This document shows, one piece after another, positions 1 through 9,510 of a DNA stretch of 64,000 nucleotides (position 1 is the first letter of the stretch; each line of letters opens with the position of its first letter). The position numbers and the translations under genes were made by a program. A model generated the notes under the pieces. It searched no databases. It was not told where the DNA came from and worked only from the letters and a program-made list of their open reading frames with translations. Origin of the DNA: Rossellomorea vietnamensis (lineage in GTDB: Bacteria > Bacillota > Bacilli > Bacillales > Bacillaceae_B); NCBI RefSeq assembly GCF_008180615.1, contig NZ_VTEH01000012.1:1-64000 (forward strand), written 5' to 3'.

Positions 1-389
1 TCAATCAACCCAAGCATCATGATTTACACCACCCCCGCGGGTAGGCTTTCGTCAGCTCATTTTAGCTGATACGGTAAATTCTTACGCCTTTTCACCGAGC
101 TCTTAACACTATCTTTCTTACTAAATCCAGTGCTAATCGACTAAGAGAGAACCCTTCCAAGCGTTACCTCTTCATTTGATTCTTCGATATAATCCTTCAA
201 TTCCATAAGGAATTGTCTACCTTTTACCTGAGTAATGTGTAACCACTCTCAGCTGTAGTAGAAACATTTCGCACAATTATCCTGCCCTTTACTTGAACAG
301 AGGGCGGCTGCTTATTAAGCAAACGCCCCCTTTATATTGAACAACCTGGAGCTGCTTGTTCAGCTAAAGCTACCTTGAGTGGAAGATTG
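1..389. other. intergenic stretch, possible gene remnant on minus strand
   Basis: No convincing complete gene. On the minus strand an open stretch at about 142-246 encodes some 34 residues ending in VTLGRVLS and could be the 3' end of a broken gene; I do not recognise it. A short inverted repeat (GTCAGCT / AGCTGATAC) lies at about 51-72. The window edge cuts whatever lies to the left. Confidence 0.3.
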
Positions 390-749
390 TTATTGAGTAG
401 AAACCTCTTCTTTCTTCAGTAAAGAAAAGATTGATGAGAGCAAATACAATCCACTTACCGCCAAAATAACTACCATTAGAGCCGTTTCTATTGGTTCATA
501 AAATATAGTTGACATAGTTATTAGCATAAAAGCAATAATCCAAATAGATTTCGAAGTTTTAGCTTCTTTAGTGCTTATCTCTTTTATATACAGCCCACCT
601 GCGACAGCAGAAAAGACAAAACCAATTATCATCAAAATGAATAGAATTGGTTTTAAAAACACTGGAAGTGCCCAGATTTGACCATAGAACAAAAAACTTA
701 AAGCGAAAAAGAAGACAAAAAGGTGAATGTTATATTTTATTAGTCCCAA
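390..749 (-). CDS. small four-helix membrane protein, unknown function
   Basis: A 119-residue, very hydrophobic protein with about four predicted membrane segments (roughly residues 8-25, 30-52, 66-84 and 88-110) and a short charged C-terminus ending KKEEVSTQ. It starts at a TTG preceded by GAGGAG about 11 bases upstream. I do not recognise the family and no motif indicates a substrate. It is a single-gene unit, with no close neighbour on the same strand. The hydrophobicity pattern and the ribosome binding site make it a likely real gene of unknown role. Confidence 0.6.
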   Translation of the reverse strand: MGLIKYNIHLFVFFFALSFLFYGQIWALPVFLKPILFILMIIGFVFSAVAGGLYIKEISTKEAKTSKSIWIIAFMLITMSTIFYEPIETALMVVILAVSGLYLLSSIFSLLKKEEVSTQ

Positions 750-1160
750 TTAAAATTTCTCTCCTCGATGTTTAAAACTTGCCCGCCTATATACCCGCTT
801 AATAGTTAGACGAAGCTATAAGAGATTTGTTTCACAATCTTCCGTTAACCTGCCCCTTAATGGAAGATGGTTAGCGTTAATTAAAGATTCTTCTCCTATA
901 TATTAACATAATATTCAGTGATTATTTCTTTATTATCTGTATTAAAAAGTCCCAAGCTGTTGTGTGTATTAAAAACGAGTATCCCTGTTTAATACAATGC
1001 AATATTCCTTTGCTGTAAGCATAATTTCAACATAGAAATTAGCACTGGTTTTAGCAGAGCTTTTGAACACCGTACAATATATTTTGTACGGTTGTTGATT
1101 TGTGTGCTAATTCGGGTGTTATTTTACTCGTTAAACCTCCAAGAACATTTATATATCAAC
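750..1160. other. gene-free stretch with two inverted repeats
   Basis: No gene is visible. It holds an inverted repeat at 837-868 (ATCTTCCGTTAA / TTAATGGAAGAT, 8-base loop, one mismatch) and a perfect inverted repeat at 1069-1092 (ACCGTACAA / TTGTACGGT around a 6-base centre). Neither is followed by a T-run, so they look like operators or repeat relics rather than terminators. Confidence 0.4.
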
Positions 1161-1199
1161 AAAAAAAGAGTGGCTAATTCTTATGCGAATTGCCACTCT
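1161..1199 (-). terminator. intrinsic terminator of the yerO-like gene
   Basis: Read on the minus strand, a strong hairpin (GAGTGGCAATTC / GAATTAGCCACTC, one unpaired base) is followed by seven T residues. It lies about 105 bases past the stop of the TetR gene and is the first terminator in that direction. Confidence 0.75.
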
Positions 1200-1303
1200 A
1201 AAAGTAATGTTATTCAATGTTTTCTCTCCCGCAACCGAACCCGTTAGGCTCAGCCTTGTCCCTTTTCAGTGCGGGAAAAAGTACCTGTCCCGCCGCCCTG
1301 AAA

Positions 1304-2155
1304 TCACTTACTCGTAAAATAATCCGAGATAAACTCCCGATAAGAATTAAGGCTTGGATATCCCGAGAAATTAGACAGCATCCCCTGAATGACTGGAACT
1401 CTGGGGGATTCCTTCCCGATTTCCTCTTTAAGGACTTGCAGGGTAACGGTCAGTTCGTCTGCACCCAGTTTTTCGATTTCGTCTTCCAGGTCTTTCATGA
1501 CAGTGGACAGCTGCGGCTGGTCCGAAAACAAGAAATTGGATAAAACCGTTTCGGCTTTTTCTTTTGTAAAGAAAGGCTGGTCTTTATGAATGTCTTTGAC
1601 AATGCTGTCGAGTCTGTTCAGCATGTATTCTGTTAAGCTTCTCAGGTCAAAGTCCTGAGTGGAGAACATCAGGACGCTCATATAGGATTTGATAATTCCT
1701 TCAAAGATGAGGGTGAGATCCCAGGAGAACGGTTCGATTTCAGGACCGTAAATGTCTATGATGCTTTTTCGATATTCAAGTTGTCTTTCCATCTTTTTTT
1801 CGAATATGAGCTGCTTGACAGTCTCATTTCTCGGGATGGCCTGTTCTTTGGCGAGCATAACGAGAAGGTCGCGATGGGTGATGAAATGGGAGTAAATCGC
1901 CATTTGTTCTCTAATGAGTTTTTCGCGAGGGTCTTCTATATCTTTTGTTTCTTCGCTGATTGTTCTGTGAATCATGTCGAAGTGATATTGTAAAATACCT
2001 AGTAATAGATCATCTTTTGTTTTGAAGTGTAAGTAAAAGGCGCCTTTTGAAATCCCGCTTTCAGTGGCGATTTCCTGGACCGAGGTGGTTGAAAATCCCT
2101 TGCTGGCAAAAAGCCTCATTCCTACTTCGATTATCTGCATATCTTTTTCCTTCAT
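1304..2155 (-). CDS. yerO: TetR/AcrR-family regulator of the adjacent RND pump (YerO-like)
   Basis: Transcriptional repressor of the TetR family, 283 residues. The N-terminal helix-turn-helix spans about residues 5-50, with recognition helix SGISKGAFYLHF near 33-44; the rest is the helical ligand-binding domain, long for the family as in Bacillus YerO. I chose the ATG at 2155 because it follows a GGGGGGA ribosome binding site; the frame is open further upstream but lacks one. It is divergent from swrC, and two matching palindromes lie between them, so it probably represses the pump and itself. This is the yerO-yerP (swrC) arrangement known from Bacillus subtilis; the inducer is unknown. Confidence 0.85.
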   Translation of the reverse strand: MKEKDMQIIEVGMRLFASKGFSTTSVQEIATESGISKGAFYLHFKTKDDLLLGILQYHFDMIHRTISEETKDIEDPREKLIREQMAIYSHFITHRDLLVMLAKEQAIPRNETVKQLIFEKKMERQLEYRKSIIDIYGPEIEPFSWDLTLIFEGIIKSYMSVLMFSTQDFDLRSLTEYMLNRLDSIVKDIHKDQPFFTKEKAETVLSNFLFSDQPQLSTVMKDLEDEIEKLGADELTVTLQVLKEEIGKESPRVPVIQGMLSNFSGYPSLNSYREFISDYFTSK

Positions 2156-2265
2156 AAAATCCCCCCGGAAGGCCAAGTTCGAATTTATAGTATATCCCAA
2201 ATGTGAAACTTTTGTTAACGGCATTCGTATATAACTGTGAGAAAAGTAACAAAGTCATTGACGGC

Positions 2266-2279
2266 TGACTGGTCGGTCA
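2266..2279. promoter_or_regulatory. putative YerO operator, copy 1
   Basis: TGACTGGTCGGTCA, with self-complementary ends TGAC/GTCA. A near-identical site lies 44 bp away at 2310, about four helical turns. Its position in the yerO-swrC divergent region makes it the likely binding site of the TetR protein. Confidence 0.6.
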
Positions 2280-2309
2280 GTTATATTTGATGTATTGAAA
2301 ATAAGGTTA

Positions 2310-2323
2310 TGACTAACCGGTCA
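2310..2323. promoter_or_regulatory. putative YerO operator, copy 2
   Basis: TGACTAACCGGTCA, sharing TGACT, C and GGTCA with copy 1 and having the same palindromic ends (extended ATGAC/GTCAT). It lies inside the leader just upstream of the swrC ribosome binding site. Confidence 0.6.
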
Positions 2324-2380
2324 TTTACATTATATCAAAGGTGTCAACCTTATTCAAAAGGGAAGAGGAAGGTGCTTTTA

Positions 2381-5300
2381 TTGAAAAGTTTAGTGAATTT
2401 TGTCCTTAAAAATAAGCTGGCTGTATGGTTATTGACGATTATCATTACAGTTTCTGGTTTATATTCTGGGACGCAAATGAAGATGGAAAGTATACCGGAT
2501 GTATCAATCCCGTATTTAATCGTGATGGATGTGTATCCAGGTGCAACGGCTGAGCAGGTCATGGACGAGGTTTCCATGCCGATGGAGCGGACGATTGATG
2601 GCCTTGAAGATGTCAAGGCAGTCTATTCGAATTCTTCAGCGAACGTGTCACAGGTTCAAATCGAATATGAATATGGCGTCGATATGGACGAGAAAAAACG
2701 TGAGCTGGAATCAGCTATAGATAATATCTCATTGCCGGAAGGTGCTGAGGAGCCATCGATCATGGCCCTTAGCATGAACATGATGCCGGTTGTGGCATTA
2801 TCCGTCAGCAGCACAGAAGGAGATATTGTTGATCTTTCAACAAAGGTTGAAGAAACCATTTTACCTGAAATCGCCAAGATTGAGGGTGTTGGTTCGACGA
2901 CGATTACAGGCCAGCACTTGGAAGAAGTAGAATTTACGTATGACCAGGAGCAGCTGGAATCTTTAGGATTAACGGAAGATACAGTTAAACAAATGGTCCA
3001 AGCAAGTGATATGGCTCTGTCGCTTGGCCTTCAGGAATTCGAAGGCGGAGAAGAGGCTCTTGCGATTGATGGTGACATTAAAACCATCGATCAACTGAGA
3101 GAGCTGCAGATCCCCGTTACACCATCTGAGTCAAACCCGAATCCGTTCGTCAGATTGGGGGAGATCGCCACAATTGAAACGGTTGGGAATGTCCAATCGA
3201 TTTCCCGGACAAACGGGGAAGAAGCGATTGCTATCCAAGTAACTAAGGGTCAGGAAGCTAACACAGTTGATGTTGTAAATGCTGTTAAAGATGCAGCGGC
3301 TCAACAAGAAGAGGAAATTGACGGCTTGGTCATTGATGTTACCTTAGATCAGGCAGAACCGATTGAAGACTCTGTTTTCACCATGGTGGAAAAAGCATTA
3401 TTTGGCGGCTTGTTCGCAGTCATTATCATTCTGTTATTCCTTCGTGACTTCAAGTCAACGATCATCTCTATTATATCCATTCCAGTTTCAATTTTCATGG
3501 CATTCCTGCTGTTGAACTGGCTTGATATTACATTGAACATCATGACACTGGGTGCGATAACGGTCGCAATCGGGCGTGTTATCGATGACTCGATCGTTGT
3601 AGTGGAAAATATATATAGACGGATGCACCTGCAGGAAGAGAAACTCCGCGGCCGTGCCTTAATCCGTGAAGCAACCATTGAAATGTTTAAGCCGATTTTA
3701 TCATCGACACTTGTAACGGTTGCCGTGTTTGCGCCGCTTATGTTTGTCGGCGGGATGGTTGGCGAGTTGTTCAGACCATTTGCCTTGACGATGGCATTTG
3801 CTCTTGGGGCGTCACTTCTTGTAGCGATCACAATCGTTCCGGCGCTTTCGCATTTCTTATTCCGCAAGTCATTATACGGAGAGAAAAAAGAAGCGAAGCA
3901 TGAAGAGGTGGGCAGACTTGCAAACTGGTATAAAGGCGTACTGGTAAAAGCACTGAACCACAAAATCATTACATCAGTCATCAGCGTCGTGCTCCTGGCT
4001 GGTTCACTAGCCTTGACTCCTCTCATTGGTTTCAGCTTTATGGGATCTGAAGAGGAAAAAACGATCTATTTAACGTATACACCAGCAACAGGTGAGCTGG
4101 AGGATGAAACGTTAGAAAACCTTGAAGAAGTTGAACAGGAATTAATGAAGCGTGAAGACCTGAAGACGGTTCAGTTATCCTTCAACAACAGCAACAGCAC
4201 AGATGCTTCCTCGGTCATGATGGGAGGAACCAATGGTGCGTTACTGTATCTATTCTTTGAAGATGATACAGAGAACTTCTCTGAAGTAAAAGAAGAAGTC
4301 GAAGAGTATGTCTTTAACATCGGTCAGTCTGGTGAATGGAAATCGCAGGACATGATGGGCGGCGGAGGCATGGCCTCTAATGAAGTAAGCTATACATTGT
4401 ATAGTGAAAACTTAGATGACTTGAATGCCGCTGTTACCCAGGTAGAAGATGCTTTAAAAGAAGTAGAAGACCTGGAAGATGTGACATCTGATATGGAAAA
4501 TCCTTATGTTGAGCATGTGCTGAATGTGGATCATGAAGAGATATTGCAATATGGTCTGACAACAGGACAGATTGTAGGTGCCCTAACCGCTTCAGAATCT
4601 GAAGAAGTGCTGACAACAGTGGAAAATGACGGTGAAGAAATCGATGTGATTGTCCAGAGAGAAGAGAAAACGGACGCCGCATCCATCGATGAACTGCTGG
4701 AAACAGAAATTCCTACTGCGACGGGTACAACTCTGCCGCTGTCCGAGCTGGTAACGACAGAAGAGGGTACGACCTATAACACACTATCCCGTAGTGAGGG
4801 AGAATATTACGCAACCGTTTCAGGTACGGTAACGACTGATGACGTATCTGCTGCAACCACTCAAGCTGAAGAAGGAGTCGATGAGCTTGAGCTTCCGGAT
4901 ACGGTAGAAGTTGGGGTGGCCGGTGTTGCTGCCGATATGCAGGAAACCTTTACACAGCTAGGGATCGCCATGCTTGCGGCCATCCTGATTGTTTACTTCA
5001 TCCTGGTTGTAACCTTTGGTGAAGGATTGGCGCCATTCGCGATCTTGTTCTCCTTGCCTTTCGCTGTGATTGGTTCCTTTGTAGGACTGTGGATCGCCGG
5101 GGAAACCATCTCCGTATCCGTCATGATGGGACTTCTGATGCTAATCGGAATCGTCGTAACAAACGCGATTGTCCTAGTGGACCGTATCATCCACATGGAA
5201 CGCGATGGAATGCCGATCCGTGATGCCATTGTTGAAGCAGGAACGACAAGGCTTCGTCCGATCCTGATGACAGCTATTGCCACAATTGGCGCAATGTCAC

Positions 5301-5470
5301 CAATGGTGCTTGGCGGCGCTGGATCAGCACTGATCTCTAAAGGGCTGGCCATCACTGTAATTGGCGGTCTAACATCATCCACGATCTTAACATTATTGAT
5401 TGTACCGATTGTGTATGAAGTGCTTTCGAAATTGTTGAAGAAGAATCGTAAAGAAATTGAAGAGAATTAA
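2381..5470 (+). CDS. swrC: AcrB-type RND efflux transporter SwrC (YerP)
   Basis: Proton-driven RND exporter of the inner membrane, 1029 residues from a TTG start preceded by GGAAGAGGAAGG; the open frame extends 24 codons upstream through an operator, which is unlikely to be coding. The N-terminus has the family helix VLKNKLAVWLLTI, followed by large extracytoplasmic loops (about 35-330 and 560-840) and two membrane halves. GRVIDDSIVVVENIYRR carries the paired Asp of the proton relay in the fourth helix. It closely follows Bacillus subtilis SwrC, which supports swarming and surfactin resistance. No adaptor gene is adjacent, as usual for this Gram-positive family. Regulation is probably by the divergent TetR. 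Confidence 0.93.
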   Translation: MKSLVNFVLKNKLAVWLLTIIITVSGLYSGTQMKMESIPDVSIPYLIVMDVYPGATAEQVMDEVSMPMERTIDGLEDVKAVYSNSSANVSQVQIEYEYGVDMDEKKRELESAIDNISLPEGAEEPSIMALSMNMMPVVALSVSSTEGDIVDLSTKVEETILPEIAKIEGVGSTTITGQHLEEVEFTYDQEQLESLGLTEDTVKQMVQASDMALSLGLQEFEGGEEALAIDGDIKTIDQLRELQIPVTPSESNPNPFVRLGEIATIETVGNVQSISRTNGEEAIAIQVTKGQEANTVDVVNAVKDAAAQQEEEIDGLVIDVTLDQAEPIEDSVFTMVEKALFGGLFAVIIILLFLRDFKSTIISIISIPVSIFMAFLLLNWLDITLNIMTLGAITVAIGRVIDDSIVVVENIYRRMHLQEEKLRGRALIREATIEMFKPILSSTLVTVAVFAPLMFVGGMVGELFRPFALTMAFALGASLLVAITIVPALSHFLFRKSLYGEKKEAKHEEVGRLANWYKGVLVKALNHKIITSVISVVLLAGSLALTPLIGFSFMGSEEEKTIYLTYTPATGELEDETLENLEEVEQELMKREDLKTVQLSFNNSNSTDASSVMMGGTNGALLYLFFEDDTENFSEVKEEVEEYVFNIGQSGEWKSQDMMGGGGMASNEVSYTLYSENLDDLNAAVTQVEDALKEVEDLEDVTSDMENPYVEHVLNVDHEEILQYGLTTGQIVGALTASESEEVLTTVENDGEEIDVIVQREEKTDAASIDELLETEIPTATGTTLPLSELVTTEEGTTYNTLSRSEGEYYATVSGTVTTDDVSAATTQAEEGVDELELPDTVEVGVAGVAADMQETFTQLGIAMLAAILIVYFILVVTFGEGLAPFAILFSLPFAVIGSFVGLWIAGETISVSVMMGLLMLIGIVVTNAIVLVDRIIHMERDGMPIRDAIVEAGTTRLRPILMTAIATIGAMSPMVLGGAGSALISKGLAITVIGGLTSSTILTLLIVPIVYEVLSKLLKKNRKEIEEN

Positions 5471-5487
5471 GAATAGATAGTGAAAAT

Positions 5488-5517
5488 CCCCTCAATCCTG
5501 TGATTGAGGGGGTTTTT
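5488..5517 (+). terminator. swrC terminator
   Basis: Perfect 10-bp stem (CCCCTCAATC / GATTGAGGGG) with a 4-base loop, followed by GTTTTTG, 17 bases after the swrC stop. Confidence 0.9.
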
Positions 5518-5796
5518 GTGAGCAGAGTGATTTAAAGAAGGATGTCGTTCTCAGATAGCCTTCTTTAAAATTAACCGCAGCTGTCCTGTTGGTCTGTGCT
5601 GCGCACTTTTTCTTTTATCATTAAGTGCGCAAAAAAGATCAAAGGATTCTAAAGCTAATGAAGTAAAGAGAAGTATATACATTGCTTTCAAAGAAAAAAG
5701 TCAACTTTTCTTCCTGATTTAGGAGGGGTAGTTGACTCTTTCTATGTTCATAAGAGGTAGATTCTAAAATTCGGTAGATTTTCAGTACCCTCACCT

Positions 5797-5894
5797 GAAA
5801 TATCCTCGTAAGCAAGAAAGAAAAGGGCTGCTCACTCCGATTAGAGAGTTAAAAAACTTAGTACCCGGGGGAAACCCGGCTGGCTGGATTTTTT
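5797..5894 (+). repeat. dispersed degenerate repeat, family R1, copy A
   Basis: Contains CTCACTCCGATTAGAGAG and a stretch ending GGCTGGCTGGATTTTTT. Related copies are at 13773-13870, about 37590-37710 (minus), 9340-9394 and 49425-49460. The rest of the 5518-5918 gap shows no gene; at 5601-5635 there is also a hairpin-forming TGCGCACTTTTT / AAGTGCGCA. Confidence 0.55.
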
Positions 5895-5918
5895 AATTAT
5901 GAAAAATCATGTCATCGT

Positions 5919-6734
5919 TTACTTTTCATTTTGAGCGACAAGCGTCTCCAGAAGGCCCTTTAATTCTTTTACTTCTTCCCTCAACTCAGCTATTTCTGTT
6001 GTATCTTTTTTAATATCTTTAGACTCTTTTTCAACTTCTTCGGAAATCAATTGTGCGTTGTTTACGATTTCCCCTACAATCAAGTTGATCATGATGAAGG
6101 TCGTGATGACGATAAAGGATACAAAGTATATCCAGGACCATGGCTCCACTTCGAAAATCGGGCGGAAGATACCGCTTGCCCACGATTCTAGTGTGAATAT
6201 CTGAAACAGCGTGATAGTGGCGAGCTGCAAATTGCCGAAGTAATCAGGTTCAATAGTTGAAAAGAAGGCTGTTCCGATTACCGCGAACACATAGAATATG
6301 ATGGTCATTAGAATCAGGACACTCCCAATAGTCGGTATCGCCATGAATAATGCACGGACAATCCGTCTCAAGGATGGGAAGATGGTTATGGTCCTGAAAA
6401 TCCTCAGGACCCTGAAAATACGCAGCACACTGACAAATGGTGTGTTGTACAGTATTAAGCTTCCGACTACGATGAAAAAGTCAAAGTTATTCCAGTTATT
6501 TTTAAAGAAATGAGATCTTTCTACAGATATTTTTAAAAGCATTTCAATTGCAAAAATGATTAAGACGATCCAATCTAGAATGAAAAAGATATCTTTGTTG
6601 GGCTCATATATTGCCGGGTATGTTTCCAATCCAATTAAGACGGCGTTAAAGAGGATTAATACCGTAATAAATCGGTTGAAAAAACTGTGGTTCACGAATG
6701 ATGCTATTCCTTTATCTCTACTTCGTTCCTTCAA
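5919..6734 (-). CDS. bacterial voltage-gated sodium channel (NaChBac type)
   Basis: Single-domain six-helix cation channel that works as a homotetramer in the cytoplasmic membrane, 271 residues. The S4 sensor has Arg at 105, 108, 111 and 114, each three apart, followed by a conserved SLRRIVRAL linker. The pore filter at 181-187 reads TLESWAS, the sodium-selective sequence of NaChBac. The C-terminal 228-268 is a coiled coil that would assemble the tetramer. The start is a TTG with GAAGGAGA upstream. In alkaliphilic bacilli such channels feed sodium back for motility and pH homeostasis; that role here is inferred. It forms a single-gene unit. Confidence 0.93.
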   Translation of the reverse strand: MKERSRDKGIASFVNHSFFNRFITVLILFNAVLIGLETYPAIYEPNKDIFFILDWIVLIIFAIEMLLKISVERSHFFKNNWNNFDFFIVVGSLILYNTPFVSVLRIFRVLRIFRTITIFPSLRRIVRALFMAIPTIGSVLILMTIIFYVFAVIGTAFFSTIEPDYFGNLQLATITLFQIFTLESWASGIFRPIFEVEPWSWIYFVSFIVITTFIMINLIVGEIVNNAQLISEEVEKESKDIKKDTTEIAELREEVKELKGLLETLVAQNEK

Positions 6735-7016
6735 TCTCTTATTTCTCCTTCTCGTGTAAAAGTTTTCGTATACCTTTGTTTATTTAAATTTAACATAATT
6801 TTGACCTCGGCACTATTACTGAAAGGCGGGGCATCGTGACTTTTCCCTTTTTGGCAATAGCTTTGGGACTATAGATCTGCCGCGGTTATCATATTAGGAT
6901 GAAGCAGGTGGATTTTGTCTGTTTTTCCTTCCATTTTGTTCATTGCAGTTTCTTTGCTTTTACATTCAATTTTATATATAGTTTTTACCAACGATGGACG
7001 AAAAGGAGCTCGGAAA

Positions 7017-7427
7017 ATGAAAAAAACAATCAGTTCTATAGTGAAAGCAGCTCCAAAAGTATTTCAGCTCATTCTGAATGTTTCCCTCATCATCCTTGCT
7101 GTGATTCTTTCGATACTACTGATACAGGAACTGCTGGCTTTCGCAGCCGTATTATTTTCGCAGAACACTAATGATTACAAAGAGTTTTTGGCTATAATTC
7201 TTGTCTTCTTCCTTTACTTTGAGTTTATTGCCATGATTGTTAAATACTTTAAGGAAGACTACCATTTTCCGCTTCGTTATTTTATGTATATTGGCATTAC
7301 GGCAATGGTAAGGCTGATTATTGTAGATTATGAAAATCCACTGGATACATTACTGTATTCGCTGGTCATATTAGTGCTCATCATCGGGTACTTCATTATG
7401 AATAAAACACCACGGGAAAGACCCTGA
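7017..7427 (+). CDS. psiE: PsiE family membrane protein
   Basis: A 136-residue protein with four predicted membrane helices, matching the length of phosphate-starvation-inducible PsiE; the biochemical role of the family is not known. The chosen ATG follows AAAAGGAG at normal spacing. The frame stays open another 34 codons upstream from a TTG at 6915 and would add one more hydrophobic segment, so a longer form or a fused small upstream frame cannot be excluded. It is followed directly by a terminator, so it is a single-gene unit. No PhoP box was recognised. Confidence 0.75.
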   Translation: MKKTISSIVKAAPKVFQLILNVSLIILAVILSILLIQELLAFAAVLFSQNTNDYKEFLAIILVFFLYFEFIAMIVKYFKEDYHFPLRYFMYIGITAMVRLIIVDYENPLDTLLYSLVILVLIIGYFIMNKTPRERP

Positions 7428-7439
7428 GCAAAACGAGCG

Positions 7440-7467
7440 GGACAAGGTGAAGTGCTTTGTCCTTTTT
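7440..7467 (+). terminator. psiE terminator
   Basis: Stem GGACAA / TTGTCC with an 11-base loop followed by TTTTT, 12 bases past the psiE stop. Confidence 0.65.
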
Positions 7468-7820
7468 ACGTTTATTTGAGTCGATTAACCTTCCTGCTGT
7501 CTCGCAAGAAAAAAGATAGGGCTACAATCCGGCAGGAAAAGAGAGCATTGCTGTGTATTAATACACCGAAAGCGCTATCAGCAGCCGTATAGCATTATAT
7601 AGCCCTAGAAACGCTTATTTATCGGAATTTACTAACAATTCAATCTATAGTATTATTTTTATATAACTTATGACATCTTGGTATTATCCGCAGGCACCTC
7701 AAATCCCTTCCTGATCCCTCGAAGGAACATACCAAATCCACATTCGTAAAAAGTCTGTAATTGTCTTTTTTACAAAAGGAGTCCTAAGATTATTATATTA
7801 AAATACAAAGGAGTGGTTGG
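7468..7820. other. gene-free stretch before nhaC
   Basis: No gene. A GATAGGGCTA near 7515 and a TATAGCCCTAG near 7601 are complementary over about ten bases and could close a long folded RNA, but I cannot assign it to a known class. The remainder is AT-rich and should hold the nhaC promoter, which I could not place with confidence. Confidence 0.3.
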
Positions 7821-9254
7821 TTGGACACCGATAATATTAAAACACCATCTTTCGTGTACGCAATGTTTATGTTGATTTCATCGATTGCGATCATTTCGGT
7901 CGGAATCCTTGTTTTCGATGCACCTATTCAAATTCTGATGTTTATTAGTATGCTTGTGCTGATACCTTTCATGATGAGGTTGGGGTTCAGTTATAAACAA
8001 GTGGAACAATCGATGATAAGATCGATGAGCAGGGCTTTGCAGCCGGGCTTGATTCTATTGACCGTCGGGATTTTAATAGGTGCATGGATCGCTTCTGGGA
8101 CCGTTCCTACCTTGATTTATTATGGAATTGAATCCGTGTCGCCGAAGTACTTTTTGGTGACGACGCTGCTTTTCTGTTCTCTTGTGGCATTGGCCACCGG
8201 TACATCTTGGGGAACAATCGGTACGGCCGGGATTGCCATGATGGGGGTTGGCGCGAGTCTTGGCGTACCTGCTGGCTTAACGGCCGGGGCCATCATCAGT
8301 GGAGCGTATTTTGGGGATAAGATGTCTCCTCTTTCTGATTCGACCAATCTGGCTCCGACCGTGACAGGAGGAGACTTATTCTCCCACATTAAACATATGC
8401 TGTGGACGACGGTCCCTGCCTATGTGATCACAGCCATTATTTTCACTGTCATCGGACTGCAATACAATACCGCTTCTGCCGAGGAACAAAGTGTGGCGGC
8501 ACTGACTTCTTATTTAGCTGACACGTTTAATCTTGGTTTGATTCCAATGATTCCGATTGCTGTTCTTGTGACGTTATTGATGTTGAAAAAGCCGGCCATT
8601 CCGTCGATCTTTCTTGCTTCGGCAGCCGGGGGCCTGGTGGCGGTCTTGCACCAGGGATTCGGCTTTGGAGAGACGATCGGGATTTTCTATAACGGCTATG
8701 CAGTGGAATCCGGGATTGAAGTCGTGGATAGTTTACTGCAGCGCGGCGGCCTGACAAGTATGCTTGCCCTTATTGCGTTGTTCCTGTTTGCCCTTGGCCT
8801 TGGCGGGATGCTTGCTGAATCCAAAGTGCTGGAAGCGTTGATTGCTTCATTTGCTGACAAAATTCAGCATACGGGAGTCCTTGTATTTGTCACAGTGATT
8901 GTCAGTTATTTTACACTTGCCATCGGCGGCGCGATTTACTTTTCAACCGTGATGGGCGGTACTTTAATGAGACCGATTTTCGAAAGGCTGAATTTAAAGC
9001 CTGAAAATCTTTCAAGGATCTTGGAGGATACCGGGACACAGGGAGGTGCTCTGGTTCCATGGACAGGCAGCGGTATTTACACAGCCGGAGTCCTTGGAGT
9101 CGCAACCTTGACGTACCTTCCATTCTGTTTCCTTGCACTCATCACACCGCTCGTTTCCCTTTTCTACGGTATCACCGGGTGGACGATGACAGAATATGAA
9201 AAACCGAGGAAGTCCAGGAGAAATACAGGTAAAGTTGAATCCGTGGGTGCTTAA
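7821..9254 (+). CDS. nhaC: Na+/H+ antiporter, NhaC family
   Basis: Integral membrane secondary transporter, 477 residues with about 11-12 membrane helices, expected to expel Na+ in exchange for H+. The family segments GTSWGTIGTAGIAMMG and SGAYFGDKMSPLSDSTNLAP, rich in polar and acidic residues inside the membrane, are typical of NhaC. It starts at TTG after AAAGGAG. It forms a single-gene unit closed by a strong terminator. Together with the sodium channel at 5.9 kb and the antiporter at 58 kb it suggests a sodium-rich or alkaline habitat. Some NhaC-like proteins exchange organic acids such as malate and lactate (MleN type), so the substrate is not certain. Confidence 0.85.
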   Translation: MDTDNIKTPSFVYAMFMLISSIAIISVGILVFDAPIQILMFISMLVLIPFMMRLGFSYKQVEQSMIRSMSRALQPGLILLTVGILIGAWIASGTVPTLIYYGIESVSPKYFLVTTLLFCSLVALATGTSWGTIGTAGIAMMGVGASLGVPAGLTAGAIISGAYFGDKMSPLSDSTNLAPTVTGGDLFSHIKHMLWTTVPAYVITAIIFTVIGLQYNTASAEEQSVAALTSYLADTFNLGLIPMIPIAVLVTLLMLKKPAIPSIFLASAAGGLVAVLHQGFGFGETIGIFYNGYAVESGIEVVDSLLQRGGLTSMLALIALFLFALGLGGMLAESKVLEALIASFADKIQHTGVLVFVTVIVSYFTLAIGGAIYFSTVMGGTLMRPIFERLNLKPENLSRILEDTGTQGGALVPWTGSGIYTAGVLGVATLTYLPFCFLALITPLVSLFYGITGWTMTEYEKPRKSRRNTGKVESVGA

Positions 9255-9270
9255 TACTGAATATTAGAAA

Positions 9271-9317
9271 ACCCCTGAAGTGCTGTTTCCTTATTGGAAG
9301 CAGCTTCAGGGGTTTTT
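9271..9317 (+). terminator. nhaC terminator
   Basis: Long hairpin with outer stem ACCCCTGAAG / CTTCAGGGGT and inner stem TTTCC / GGAA, followed by TTTTT. Confidence 0.9.
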
Positions 9318-9339
9318 AGAGGTTAACCAGGGGGAGAGT

Positions 9340-9394
9340 CAGGCTGCTGGGACTTTTCTGATAGCAGTAATTTATGCGGAAACAGTTTTGTATT
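9340..9394 (+). repeat. dispersed repeat R1, short copy
   Basis: GGCTGCTGGGACTTTTCTGA followed by AGCAGTAATTTATGCGGAAACAG matches the right half of the R1 copies at 13 kb, 37.6 kb and 49.4 kb. The rest of the 9318-9510 gap has no gene. Confidence 0.5.
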
Positions 9395-9510
9395 AAAGGA
9401 AAATCAGTTCTAGTTTCTTAGAGCAGCCTTTGTACTAATACTGGATCGTATTGTCCACTTCAATTTGGTGAATTAAAAGGTGAATGTGAACCAGGCATAA
9501 ATCTCAGCCT

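Noticed and set aside
1217..1543. 108-residue plus-strand frame over the yerO 3' end
   Set aside because: Antisense to the TetR gene, crosses intergenic repeat sequence and has no ribosome binding site.
3349..4026. 225-residue frame antisense to swrC
   Set aside because: Shadow frame inside a well-supported RND gene; no ribosome binding site and biased composition.
6915..7016. Extended N-terminus of PsiE from the TTG at 6915
   Set aside because: The ATG at 7017 has a better-spaced ribosome binding site and gives the normal family length; noted as an alternative only.
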